A stretch of 60,031 nt of DNA from Izhakiella capsodis (lineage in GTDB: Bacteria > Pseudomonadota > Gammaproteobacteria > Enterobacterales > Enterobacteriaceae): positions 1 through 60,031 of the forward strand of contig NZ_FOVC01000015.1 of the NCBI RefSeq assembly GCF_900115045.1, read 5' to 3'. The notes under the pieces are model-generated. The model had not been told where the DNA came from and made no database searches. It saw only the letters and a program-made list of their open reading frames with translations. Positions within the stretch are counted from its first letter, which is position 1, and every line of letters starts with the position of its first letter. The position numbers and the translations under genes are program-made. Below are positions 6,771 through 15,478 of this stretch, piece after piece.

Positions 6771-9398
6771 TCAATTTAACAAGGGAACGGTTATCATATT
6801 ACCGGTGTGTATATTCTTAGCTTCTCTTGATTCAGGGAGGTTTGATTCATCAAGTGTAACAACGATTCTTTTGTTTACTAATCCGTCACGATTGCCTGCT
6901 GTCACTTCATTGGAAATTGCTATTTGTTTAACTTTAAAGGCCGAATTTCTTTTAAAAAGGCTTTCATTTTCATTAGTTAGACTTGCAACGCCTTTCAATA
7001 AGGGTTTCGCTGATTCGGTTTTTTCAAACCTTAAATAGACACTGACTTTAGTATTTTCGCTAAGCCCATTTGATTGACTGAGATAGTCCTGGTCGGATGA
7101 TACGCTCATAAAACAAGGATAATTAGTTACAATGTCTCCAGGCTTTATTTCATTATCCCAAGGTGTAACAAGATTATCATATTCAGAAACTCTGATATAC
7201 TCACCTTTTTGTGAAGGAATTTTATTTAATGCCGAGTCTAAAAGTCTTACCATATTTCTATCATCAATACCCAAATTTTCTCCATGAGCTAATTTTTTAT
7301 TTAAATCATAGTTTTTTGATTCTATATCCATAGCATATGTTTCAGGCATACCATCGCTAAAAGCTTCATTCAGATTATCATCAATAGCAGTCCAGCGTCT
7401 TACGGCAAGTTTTTCGTTTTTTGTGAGTAGCGGAGTATAAGGAATATTACGGTCAGAGTCATCAGAAAAAAAACTATCGTTTTCGGAAATCTCTATCTCA
7501 CTATTAGAAAAAATTCTTTCATAATTTGTTGCATCTATAGGGTCTTGATATAAAACTATCTTCTGCTGTTCAAAAAATATTGTATCATCAATTCTCTCTT
7601 TTACAGCCATCCGGCTCTCGGTATCCATACCATTCAATCCTTTATATTGAACGTTAAAATCCCGAACAATATCGTTATTACTAAATTGAGCATTAATTCT
7701 GTAATTTATGCTATCACTAAGTAATTGTGGCGTATCGCTGCATGAAATTTCCGGATTAACTAGTATTTTTCTACCTATTTTTGGTAGGCACCATGAATTA
7801 TCAAAATAGTCTTCCTCTTCTATATTATCAACTAAATCATTCTTAATAACGTTGAATTTATCATTTTTAATTTCATTTTCTAAAATTAAAACATTATCGC
7901 CTTCTTGCATCATGTAATACTTATCTTGGCTTAGCTCAGTAACTGGATATCCCTTTCTATTATGCATCAATATTAAATCACCTGTTTTTTTACCATCAGA
8001 ATCGAGTGTAGTAAAAAGACCAGATCTGTGAAGTGTAATATCTTTACTATTTAAAGGTTGAGATTTTATTAATTCAAAATTATTTACCCCAGAAATTTTA
8101 TTACTTTTATGGTTTACTCTCCATTGACCGTTTGATTCAAAAAAAGTGTATCCTTTCCCGTAAGCACGCCCAGTGTCAGAATTTACTCGTTTGTAAGTTG
8201 GTAGTCCATTTTTAATACCTATAAAAAAAACTGATTCTGGAGCTTCCTTTCCAGGTAAAATGGCGCTAACTGGTTTGCTTTTTATTACCTTATACCATTT
8301 ATTACTTTCTCGATTATATGCTATCTCTCTATATTTACCATCATAATTTGCCATAGCTTTATTATCAATATATTTAACCTCTCTCTTCACGTGATGAATG
8401 TCAACAAAGATCTTATTCTTCTCTAAAATTATTCCTTTAGGAATATCTAACTCTGTGTCATCGGTTAGATGGGTACTCTTTAATACTTTATCTACCATCA
8501 TCTTTCCTAAGTTAATAGCCGACTCATTTAATTCTTCAAAATTATTCATATCAAGGTCTTTATTATCAATTTGGTCAGCTATCATTTTGAATAATGGCCC
8601 TCCTACTCTTTGGACAATTAATAGGGGAGCACTTTCGGGCATTAGTGATGTAATGGTAGATATCACTCCATCTACAATAGTAGTAACTTTTATAATTCTA
8701 TTTAATTCTTTTTCAGAAGGACATCGATTAAATTTATTATAGTAATGGATTACCTGAGATTCTTTTGCTAGCTCACTTACTGGATTTTTTAAAGTATTGC
8801 CTATCTGCCTGAACATATCAGCAATAGATAGGTTATTCCGTCGATCAATACATGATAAATCAATTTTTTCCGCTACAACAGAATCATCCTTCGGTGTTGG
8901 TTCAGTTGTAGTTGTAATACTAGGTAATACATGCCTACGCAGACGTGCGTGACTTTCTCCAGAATAAATTTCTTTTGATTTTATGGATTCAATTTCATTA
9001 ATTATCTGATCAGTGATAGATGATGATATAAATTGATTTTTATCTTTTACTTGCGTTGGATTTTTATACGATTGAAAAACCTCACCTTCAGCACTATATA
9101 AATTTTTTTTGCCATCGCTATTATTATAATACTCCCTGTCTCTATAGGTTTGAGGTGCAGCAAGAGAAGCATTCGATGGAGTGATATTATTCATTAGTGC
9201 TAAAACGCTTAGAATCGTTTTAGCAAAATTTTTTTTATCAGAATTTGTAGAATTAGCGCCTTGATTAATTATTAATGTATTTAATTTTTTCTTTTCTTGC
9301 AAGGAAGACTGTTTTTGGTCAAGTCTTTTTATCCATTCGTTATTCTTAGCATTTAAAACTCTCAACTCATATGGCATACCATTACTCCTTATAATCAA
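6771..9398 (-). CDS. large protein with C-terminal ADP-ribosyltransferase domain (putative toxin/effector)
   Basis: 875 residues, AT-rich, starting at ATG 9398 after an AAGGAGTAAT ribosome site. Residues from about 660 resemble mono-ADP-ribosyltransferases of the R-S-E class. There is a helical lead-in (LLDSALNKIPSQKGEYIRV) with the candidate NAD-binding arginine R736, the STS-like motif FMSVSS at 764-768, and the ExE motif NENESLF with E810 and E812 followed by SAFKVKQI. Arginine-modifying toxins such as ExoS and SpvB share this order. The N-terminal 650 residues are unrecognised: residues 50-150 are low complexity, SHARLRRHVLP lies near 145-155, and a hydrophobic segment follows near 240-260. 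There is no signal peptide. Flanking transposon debris points to transfer. It is probably a host-directed toxin or type III effector; the delivery route is inferred. Confidence 0.72.
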   Translation of the reverse strand: MIIRSNGMPYELRVLNAKNNEWIKRLDQKQSSLQEKKKLNTLIINQGANSTNSDKKNFAKTILSVLALMNNITPSNASLAAPQTYRDREYYNNSDGKKNLYSAEGEVFQSYKNPTQVKDKNQFISSSITDQIINEIESIKSKEIYSGESHARLRRHVLPSITTTTEPTPKDDSVVAEKIDLSCIDRRNNLSIADMFRQIGNTLKNPVSELAKESQVIHYYNKFNRCPSEKELNRIIKVTTIVDGVISTITSLMPESAPLLIVQRVGGPLFKMIADQIDNKDLDMNNFEELNESAINLGKMMVDKVLKSTHLTDDTELDIPKGIILEKNKIFVDIHHVKREVKYIDNKAMANYDGKYREIAYNRESNKWYKVIKSKPVSAILPGKEAPESVFFIGIKNGLPTYKRVNSDTGRAYGKGYTFFESNGQWRVNHKSNKISGVNNFELIKSQPLNSKDITLHRSGLFTTLDSDGKKTGDLILMHNRKGYPVTELSQDKYYMMQEGDNVLILENEIKNDKFNVIKNDLVDNIEEEDYFDNSWCLPKIGRKILVNPEISCSDTPQLLSDSINYRINAQFSNNDIVRDFNVQYKGLNGMDTESRMAVKERIDDTIFFEQQKIVLYQDPIDATNYERIFSNSEIEISENDSFFSDDSDRNIPYTPLLTKNEKLAVRRWTAIDDNLNEAFSDGMPETYAMDIESKNYDLNKKLAHGENLGIDDRNMVRLLDSALNKIPSQKGEYIRVSEYDNLVTPWDNEIKPGDIVTNYPCFMSVSSDQDYLSQSNGLSENTKVSVYLRFEKTESAKPLLKGVASLTNENESLFKRNSAFKVKQIAISNEVTAGNRDGLVNKRIVVTLDESNLPESREAKNIHTGNMITVPLLN

Positions 9399-10010
9399 CC
9401 TATTAAATAGTTACCACCAACAAAGCTCACTTTTCCCGCTCTACTGTACAATGTGCCAGGCAGATAATATTTTTCATTCTGACCCGGCGTTACCACGCGT
9501 TTTTGTTGTCCGCATGTCTGCCAGACTGCACCGATTTTTGGGTTGAGATGGATATTATCTTCATAAAACACACCATTTTCTGGACTGCATTTATCCAGTT
9601 TTTTATGGATAGCCGCCATTTTTTTATCTCTATGCGGGTCACGGATTCGTAGGGTCGGGGCATCCCTGCGCCACATAAGTCCGGGTGATGGTAACCCGCG
9701 ACGAACAGCTTCGGCATGTAACCGACACCCGGTGATATCTTTAATTTTTATAGCTAACAGCTCCGTACTCCAGCGTGAACGCTGATAACCAAAATCAGCA
9801 GGAGAATGCTTTATCAGTTCACGTAGCAGTACACATATATGCCCGAAGGGCCAGCGCCGGGAACGTCCGGCAGGCAACGATTTCAGGCCTTCGACACCCG
9901 ATAACGTAACCCCATTTATCCAGTGTCCGGTGGATGAACGGGCGCAACAGAGCGTTCTGGCTACGCCGCTGAGATCGGCATCGTTCAGTCCGGTTAGTGG
10001 TTTAGGATAT
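9399..10010 (-). pseudogene. IS630-family transposase fragment
   Basis: The minus strand encodes the N-terminal half of an IS630-type transposase. It includes SGVARTLCCARS, GVEGLKSLPAGRSRRWPFGH, YQRSRWSTELLAIKI and NPKIGAVWQTCGQQKRVVTP, and breaks off at GGNYLIG where the toxin gene begins. The second half with the last catalytic acidic residue is missing. The N-terminal 40 residues upstream of about 10010 are also not in frame. The element is dead. Confidence 0.85.
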
Positions 10011-10261
10011 TTGGCTATTACTCATATCACACAATCCGGGCTGAGCTCCCTCAGAGGGAGCTATTATTCAACGCAGCTGTCTAACTATATGGAAATAGCA
10101 TCAATTAACTATTAAAAAACGCTACTAAATAGCTTCGCATATTACAGCTCCACTTTAGTCAGACCCTGCTGATTGCCGGGGAAAGGAGAAGCAGCCTTCA
10201 TAAATTGATTTACCTGTTTCAGTAAGGGCTTACTTCAAGAAGAAAGATCTCCTGGTTTTGA

Positions 10262-10355
10262 TTAGTCTGTCTGCAATTTGATCAACCTTATCAGCTATAG
10301 GTAATGGCACATGAGCTGTCAGCACCCGGGTTTCTGCCTGCGTATCGTTCTTCAT
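10262..10355 (-). pseudogene. N-terminal fragment of ParD/CopG-like antitoxin gene
   Basis: The minus strand from ATG 10355 reads about 30 residues almost identical to the start of the antitoxin at 53476-53754 (MKNDTQA, then RVLTAHVPLPIADKVDQI). The upstream 100 bp also matches its promoter region. The rest of the gene and the toxin are absent. This dates the two regions to a common ancestor element. Confidence 0.8.
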
Positions 10356-10560
10356 TATTCATTCCGGCTTATACTGGTTTATTTGTTTCTAATCATACTT
10401 AATCACTATAAATCAATTAAGTGTAATAGCATATATCCCCGTTTGGCAGTTCTGTTTAAGTATCCCTATACCGAACTGGCATAATCTGGTACTGTTTATC
10501 TACATGGCATCAACCCTAACCAGACCGGTATCACTAAAGGACTCTAACAGTACCATGTTC

Positions 10561-11235
10561 ATGTTTGTTCGTGCCTACCTTCGAGCTTCAACCAGTGAGC
10601 AGGATGCTCAACGTGCCCGCGATATGCTTGACCGCTTTGCTCACGAGCATAATGTTATCATCTGTAACTATTATGCTGAGAATGAATCAGGCGCACGCCT
10701 GGAGCGTCCCGAACTTTTTCGTTTGCTCAATGACAGTCGCCCTGGTGATGTATTACTCATTGAGGATGTCGATCGCCTTTCTCGCTTAAAAGGAGATGAG
10801 TGGGAGAAACTTAAAGCGATCATCCGTCAGCGTGGCGTGTGGGTTGTGGCCGTTAATGTTCCCACCACCTGGCAGCACCTTTCTCCCAGAGCCAATGAAT
10901 TTGACAGCCGAATGTTTGCGGCCATCAATGATATGTTGCTCGATATGCTGGCCGCCATTGCACGGCGCGATTACGAACAGCGGCGGGAACGTCAGCAACA
11001 GGGAATAACCAAAGCGAAAGCGGCGGGTAAATACCGTGGGCGGCAGGTCAATAAGCCACGTTATGATGCCATCAACCGGTTATTGTTGAGTGGTAGTTCC
11101 TGGACTCAGGTTCAGAAAACGATTGGTTGCAGCCGAAGCACTATCAGCAGTGCCATCAAATATGCCGCCAGCCAGATTGAGGCTATAACCCCAGAAGAAA
11201 CTCATATGGCCTCCCCTGCCCCACACGTTCTATAA
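10561..11235 (+). CDS. tnpR: serine resolvase/recombinase of Tn3 type
   Basis: 224 residues from ATG 10561, which matches the start of the related resolvase at 57153. Visible are the catalytic serine in RAYLRASTSEQ, the Arg-containing motif EDVDRLSRLKGDEW, the AAIARRDYEQRRERQQQGI helix linking the catalytic and DNA-binding parts, GKYRGRQVN, and a C-terminal helix-turn-helix (SWTQVQKTIGCSRSTISSAI). It would resolve cointegrates at a res site. It sits between an antitoxin fragment and a transposase fragment, so its transposon is no longer complete. The gene looks intact. Longer starts at 10504 and 10555 exist but are not family-like. Confidence 0.85.
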   Translation: MFVRAYLRASTSEQDAQRARDMLDRFAHEHNVIICNYYAENESGARLERPELFRLLNDSRPGDVLLIEDVDRLSRLKGDEWEKLKAIIRQRGVWVVAVNVPTTWQHLSPRANEFDSRMFAAINDMLLDMLAAIARRDYEQRRERQQQGITKAKAAGKYRGRQVNKPRYDAINRLLLSGSSWTQVQKTIGCSRSTISSAIKYAASQIEAITPEETHMASPAPHVL

Positions 11236-11467
11236 CCTTGTTTGAGGTTTGACGCTCATGTGTGCATATACAAATGTATATGCATTAAGCTTTAATTTTG
11301 TATCCTTCATCCAAAATACTGAGCCGGTGACGGAAACGTTCGGCGCTGCGCGCCTCAACTGCTAGGGTTATATCGGCGGGGATAACATTTAGGTAGGAAT
11401 AGCAGATTCCCCATCAAGGGCGGTATGAACGAGTTGGGGTTCTACGCCGGAACCCCAGATTTTTCCA
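11236..11467. other. intergenic with short hairpin
   Basis: No gene. At about 11437-11458 ggggttc and gaacccc form a 7-bp stem downstream of the convergent resolvase and transposase remnants. A run of T follows it only weakly, so a terminator role is uncertain. Confidence 0.3.
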
Positions 11468-11885
11468 TTATCCCAGTTTCAGCCCGGCAACCAGCACATC
11501 CAGGTCAATAATCTCATTGCTGCTCTGGAAGGTATAATGACCGTTCAGCAAAATGTGCTGCCAGGCCACCGGTGATATTAGGGCCAGAGCTTCAATGCCC
11601 TTGGTATTGTCTTCAGCTTCCAGTCGTTCCAGTAATCGCGACAGGATCGCCGAGTTGTAATACACGATCGCGTTGAAAATCAACCGCCCACAATGGTTAC
11701 TGATGTCTGTTTCAATGTCATTTTTTCCGGTTAACTCCTTCTTTCCGCCGACCTTGGCCACTGCGGCAGGCAACTGGTGATAAGATTCAATCCGGTTCTG
11801 GGAACGCCGGATATTGCGTTCCAGCTGCGGATCGCGAAGATACTTCAGTGTGTAGATGCTACGTACCAGCCGATTATACTTATAA
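11468..11885 (-). pseudogene. C-terminal fragment of Tn3-family transposase
   Basis: About 138 residues match the end of Tn3-type TnpA. They include KYLRDPQLERNIRRSQNRIE (interrupted before its N-terminus), AAVAKVGGKKEL and FNAIVYYNSAILSRLLERLE, and end at LVAGLKLG. The catalytic glutamate region belongs to this family segment, but the N-terminal 850 residues are missing. The effector gene begins just to the right at 11914. This is a relative of, but not a copy of, the intact TnpA at 53998. Confidence 0.85.
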
Positions 11886-11913
11886 AATACAGAATGCTAT
11901 TCTGTCCATAATA

Positions 11914-13191
11914 TTATTTAGTTTCGTTATTTGAATAAGACACTGCAAGGTTATTTTTCCTGATATATCTTAATTCTGAAAAGGTAATTGGTTCAAATAC
12001 ATTTCCTACGCCAGTAAATTCTTTATTTCCTCTCCATTTACTCTGGCTTGAGACATTAACCAATAAATTTTTAATGCTTTTTGGTTTGATGAAATTTAAA
12101 TTTGAAATACCACTATCAGGAGATAAGGAAAAATAGATTCCTAATTTAGATATTTTCCTGATAATGGCTGTAATCACAGCGCCCTTAAATAAAATACAAC
12201 CAATGTTCGGAGGTGTTTTTAAAGAGTCAAGTTGCTCAAACCCTTTTTTATCACTCTCCAGAAATGCGTTATATATCGCCTGCATTGTTTTGGAAGTAGA
12301 GGGATCGGAGTTTATATCTAATGCAAGAGCCTGGCTAAGCCCAGGGTCTTCACTGGCTATTTTGTTGTTTTTCATTATGAAATCACTCATAGCAGTTTCG
12401 GATTTTTGATTTCTCTTGTTCAGGGATGAACTTAGGGACAATTCATCACCATGTTTGCTCAGAAAATCTATCCATTTTACTGATATTTTTTTTAAGCTGT
12501 CGGTAGTTAAGGATAATTCATTACTGTATTCATTTAATGCATGCTTATTAATTTTGAGTTTTCCCAACAAAACATCCCGGACAAAAATGCCCGGAGAACT
12601 GAAAATGTCTTCGGCATTAATACCAGAGATAATATTTAAATCGTCCAATGCAATAGAATTCCTATCAGTTTTCTTAAAGTTCAATATGTCCTCATTGAAT
12701 CCGTAAACCATTTTAATATTGTCTGCTATTTTACTTTTATTAATGCACGTTCCGGATGCGGCCTCCGCCTGTTCTTCGTGTTCCTCTCCCCGCTCCGTGT
12801 CCGGGACGAGATGGTGAGTTTCACGGTACCCCTGACACTTCACTATATATTTCCCGGCGTCATCAAGGGTGACCGACAGCATCTCCCGGCTGTTTTCGTC
12901 CAAAATACAGAAGTGGTTTTCCCCGTGCCGGCCGGACTGAACGTTTTCCTCAAATCCGCCATACGCGAGCGTCCTGAGCCGTTCAAATCTGTCGGCCACG
13001 TTCTTCCGCGTCGTGCCGGCCGGTGGGTGGCAAATCTTCCGGATAACTTCCAGCGCTTCAAGTTTGTTCGTTGAGCAGAAAAACGCCTTGATTTTTCCCC
13101 ACAGGCTGGTTTCAGGCGGGGTATCAGAGCGGGTAATGTGGCTGTCGCTGATTTCGGCGGGAAAACATCGGTTTCCAACTTTAAAGGGCAT
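11914..13191 (-). CDS. chimeric type III effector with SspH/SlrP-type N-terminus
   Basis: 425 residues. Residues 1-145 closely match the translocation domain of Salmonella SspH1/SspH2/SlrP: MPFKVGNRCFPAEIS, KAFFCSTNKLEALEVIRKIC, HPPAGTTRKNVADRFERLR, HGENHFCILDE and CQGYRETH. The leucine-rich repeats and the E3 ligase domain that follow in SspH proteins are absent. From about residue 145 an unrelated AT-rich segment begins (KSKIADNIKMVYGF to the end), and I do not recognise it. Base composition changes sharply at the joint (near 12755): the N-terminal part is GC-rich, the rest AT-rich. It is presumably secreted by a chromosomal SPI-2 type apparatus and acts in host cells. The N-terminal call is strong; the catalytic role is unknown. 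Confidence 0.88.
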   Translation of the reverse strand: MPFKVGNRCFPAEISDSHITRSDTPPETSLWGKIKAFFCSTNKLEALEVIRKICHPPAGTTRKNVADRFERLRTLAYGGFEENVQSGRHGENHFCILDENSREMLSVTLDDAGKYIVKCQGYRETHHLVPDTERGEEHEEQAEAASGTCINKSKIADNIKMVYGFNEDILNFKKTDRNSIALDDLNIISGINAEDIFSSPGIFVRDVLLGKLKINKHALNEYSNELSLTTDSLKKISVKWIDFLSKHGDELSLSSSLNKRNQKSETAMSDFIMKNNKIASEDPGLSQALALDINSDPSTSKTMQAIYNAFLESDKKGFEQLDSLKTPPNIGCILFKGAVITAIIRKISKLGIYFSLSPDSGISNLNFIKPKSIKNLLVNVSSQSKWRGNKEFTGVGNVFEPITFSELRYIRKNNLAVSYSNNETK

Positions 13192-13780
13192 AATAAAAAT
13201 TCGCTGTAAATTTACACATCACGCCTGTCAGGCGGTTCCAACGGCTATCGTTGATGGTGACGGACAGTATCATTTTTGGCCTCTCCTTTATATCATAATC
13301 CGCTCATCGGCTTCCGGCGTACCGTGCCGCTGCTCGACGGCCTTCGCCGATATCTGGCCACGTTCACGTATACCAAAACTAGACAGTTAGCATGTGTTCT
13401 GGTGCAGATTTCTTTTTCACTTAGCGTGAGTCCGGAAATTTTGATTGCGAGCCAGCGGCGATAAATGCGGGTCCATTTGCAGTTATTGTGAGTCCGCGCC
13501 CGATTTCAGTTGCAGTTAATGTGAGCCAAAATTTGTGCTGATTGCGGGTCGGGGGGATTTTGCGCTTACACCCCTCTACCCCTTCGTGCAGCTGGCCATT
13601 CTCAAGCAGCGAGCAGAAAAGGCGGCCCGCTCCGCTGGCCGGAACCGTGGCGCACCGCCAGGTGCCGCTGTCATTTAGCTGGTACGTAAGCGACCTTCTG
13701 ATGATGGTGTCCACCTTGAAAATTCCGCTCGAGCGCAGGAATAAGTGCACTGACGCACGGAAAAAAAACCGACTGTAGAC
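13192..13780. other. gene-free debris with repeated terminal sites of an IS21-like element
   Basis: No intact gene. From about 13395 to 13555 a degenerate motif recurs about six times: ttagcgtgagtccgg, ttgattgcgagcc, ataaatgcgggtcc, tgcagttattgtgagtccg, tgcagttaatgtgagcc, gctgattgcgggtc. Multiple subterminal repeats of this kind are typical of IS21-family ends. No transposase is left. 13192-13390 should hold the effector's promoter. 13560-13780 is unassigned. Confidence 0.45.
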
Positions 13781-13781
13781 T

Positions 13782-14072
13782 ATCACCGACCGCACCGTGC
13801 GAACTTGGCTTGATCAGGCCGTGATGGCGGCCGCTGCGGATGACGTGATGTTCTCCATTCCTATCACGCCGCACACGTTCCGTCACAGCTACGCGATGCA
13901 CATGCTGTATGCCGGTATTCCGCTGAAAGTGCTGCAGTCGCTGATGGGTCATAAGTCGATCAGCTCTACGGAAGTGTATACGGAAGTCTTTGCGCTCGAT
14001 GTTGCTGCCCGGCACCGGGCTCAATTTAAGGTGCCTGGCTCAGAGGCAGTGGCAATGTTAAAAGGTAGATGA
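13782..14072 (+). pseudogene. C-terminal fragment of tyrosine recombinase ResD/RsdB
   Basis: About 95 residues (TDRTVRTWLDQAVMAAAA to the end) carry the catalytic end of a tyrosine recombinase: TPHTFRHSYAMHML with the H-x-x-R pair, LMGHKSISSTEVYTEVF with the second histidine and the tyrosine. The sequence is very close to the ResD/D protein of F-type plasmids, which resolves multimers. An in-frame TAG just upstream, and the lack of the N-terminal two thirds, mark it as truncated. Its place next to a Rep_3 replicon matches F and Salmonella virulence plasmids. Confidence 0.85.
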
Positions 14073-14132
14073 TACTGAAGCGAACAGAGGCCGTTGCTCA
14101 ACCTTTTATTTTGTGGGAAATACCCCAAGTTT

Positions 14133-14831
14133 TCATGCGTTGCGATCTACGATCGTGAATATCAGTTTACCGCTTTCGTCCTGGCGCATACCAACTTTAA
14201 GCGGAGTACTTTCGTTGATATTTTTCAGCGCGGGTGTCAGGAACGTTCGCTTCATCTCAGCCATATTCGTTCTTTGAGACGCCGGCAGCATAAATCGCTC
14301 TGACAGCCACTCTGCCGTGGTTACCCACAAACCGGACTGCCGGAACTGACAGAGGCTTTCATACAGCCTGATAACTTTTACACTCCGAAGTTTGCCGCAG
14401 TCTACCAATGAATACGTTGTAAACTGGCTGGTGAGTCCGAGCAGGTAAGGCAGGACTTTATAGTTAAATTCAACCTGCCATTTTCCGCGACCACGCTTCA
14501 TTCCTGCTTCTGCGAGCCATGGCCGCGTTACTTCTTCATACTCACCTTCCCTGGGATAAAACGTCACATTGTTGCTGGCCAACGCCCTGACCCCTTTTTT
14601 CATATCAGTCGAAGCGGTATCAACGCCAACCTTAAAATATTTCTGGTAATCAGCAACAGTGATTGAGAATAATGGCGACACGTCGTCAGGCTCATTTTTA
14701 TTGAAATAACATTGTATCAGGCATAGCCAGAGCACGCGTTTTGCCTGCAACGGAAGATGGTATGCGGCTTCAGTCAATTCATTCGACTGACTGATGTTGA
14801 GCGCTTTTTTTAACGGCGTAAGGGTAGTCAT
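14133..14831 (-). CDS. Rep_3-family replication initiator
   Basis: 232 residues from ATG 14831 (MTTLTPLKKALNISQSNELT). This start follows the alignment with RepE-like initiators; an upstream in-frame start at 14891 would add 20 unrelated residues. Characteristic blocks are SNELTEAAYHLPLQAKRVLWL, YQKYFKVGVDTAS and VKVIRLYESLCQFRQSG, with two winged-helix domains as in F RepE. It binds iterons and opens the origin. Five 22-bp repeats lie directly upstream at 14950-15059 with two more further up, so origin and initiator form a complete replicon. Expression is probably autoregulated through the iterons. Confidence 0.9.
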   Translation of the reverse strand: MTTLTPLKKALNISQSNELTEAAYHLPLQAKRVLWLCLIQCYFNKNEPDDVSPLFSITVADYQKYFKVGVDTASTDMKKGVRALASNNVTFYPREGEYEEVTRPWLAEAGMKRGRGKWQVEFNYKVLPYLLGLTSQFTTYSLVDCGKLRSVKVIRLYESLCQFRQSGLWVTTAEWLSERFMLPASQRTNMAEMKRTFLTPALKNINESTPLKVGMRQDESGKLIFTIVDRNA

Positions 14832-14949
14832 TTTTTGTATGGGCCTTAAAAATAGTACCCACACTATTTCATATACCGTCGTATCGGACAAGTGAAATCC
14901 ACAAACTAAAATAATTCATTTTTATGTTTATAATCATTTGGTTAAAGTT

Positions 14950-15059
14950 GGGCCGCTTCCCATACAAACTTGGGGAATTTCCCATATGAACTTGTTTTGT
15001 TTCCCATATTAACCAAGGGCTTCTCCCATATAAATCCTGGGCATTTCCCACAACACCCT
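14950..15059. repeat. five 22-bp iterons of the Rep_3 origin
   Basis: Five direct repeats in exact 22-bp phase begin at 14950, 14972, 14994, 15016 and 15038. Their shared core is TTTCCCATA with flanking aact. Two single copies lie at about 15211-15220 (gtttcccatacag) and 15363-15374 (gtttcccataaacag). Even 22-bp spacing puts the sites on the same helix face, as expected for initiator binding. An AT-rich stretch at 15100-15180 is the likely melting region. Confidence 0.9.
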
Positions 15060-15273
15060 TCCCTGATGTCAGGCTGCGTAAGGCTTTCAAGCTCGCTAAA
15101 AAGCTTTATAAATGATAAAAAATAAAAAAATCCCTAAAAGTACGCTGTTAATAAGTGGATATCTTTTTACTCATTAGCTTGAGGCACAGCATTAGCTATT
15201 AGTAACTTGGTCTGTTTCCCATACAGAGCGTTTGTGCCAAAGGGTACGTCCTGTGAAATTACGCTTCCTCAGA

Positions 15274-15301
15274 CAAAACCGTACTGCTACGGTTTTGTCC
15301 T
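15274..15301. promoter_or_regulatory. 12-bp perfect inverted repeat in the origin-par region
   Basis: gacaaaaccgta and tacggttttgtc form a perfect 12-bp stem around the loop ctgc. It lies between the iteron block and parA without a following T-run. It could be an operator, a small transcript terminator or a primosome-type hairpin. Confidence 0.6.
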
Positions 15302-15478
15302 GCGGCGAGCGTTGCGATTTTAAAACCAATCGGTCTTGTTACCCCTTATCCATAACTTGTGTTGTTTCCCATAAACAGTGTTTCTGAGGCTCCATCTTTC
15401 AAGTGATAATAAGATGATTTTTATGTTGCAACATGAATTATTTTTGGCAAAATGATAAAAAATATCATGAGGTGCAAT

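Noticed and set aside
13421..13795. 124-codon minus-strand frame near resD
   Set aside because: It crosses the repeated IS21-like motifs and has no recognisable domain; probably chance.
14950..15059. Iterons as a CRISPR array
   Set aside because: Repeats are contiguous 22-bp units without spacers and sit beside a Rep_3 initiator.
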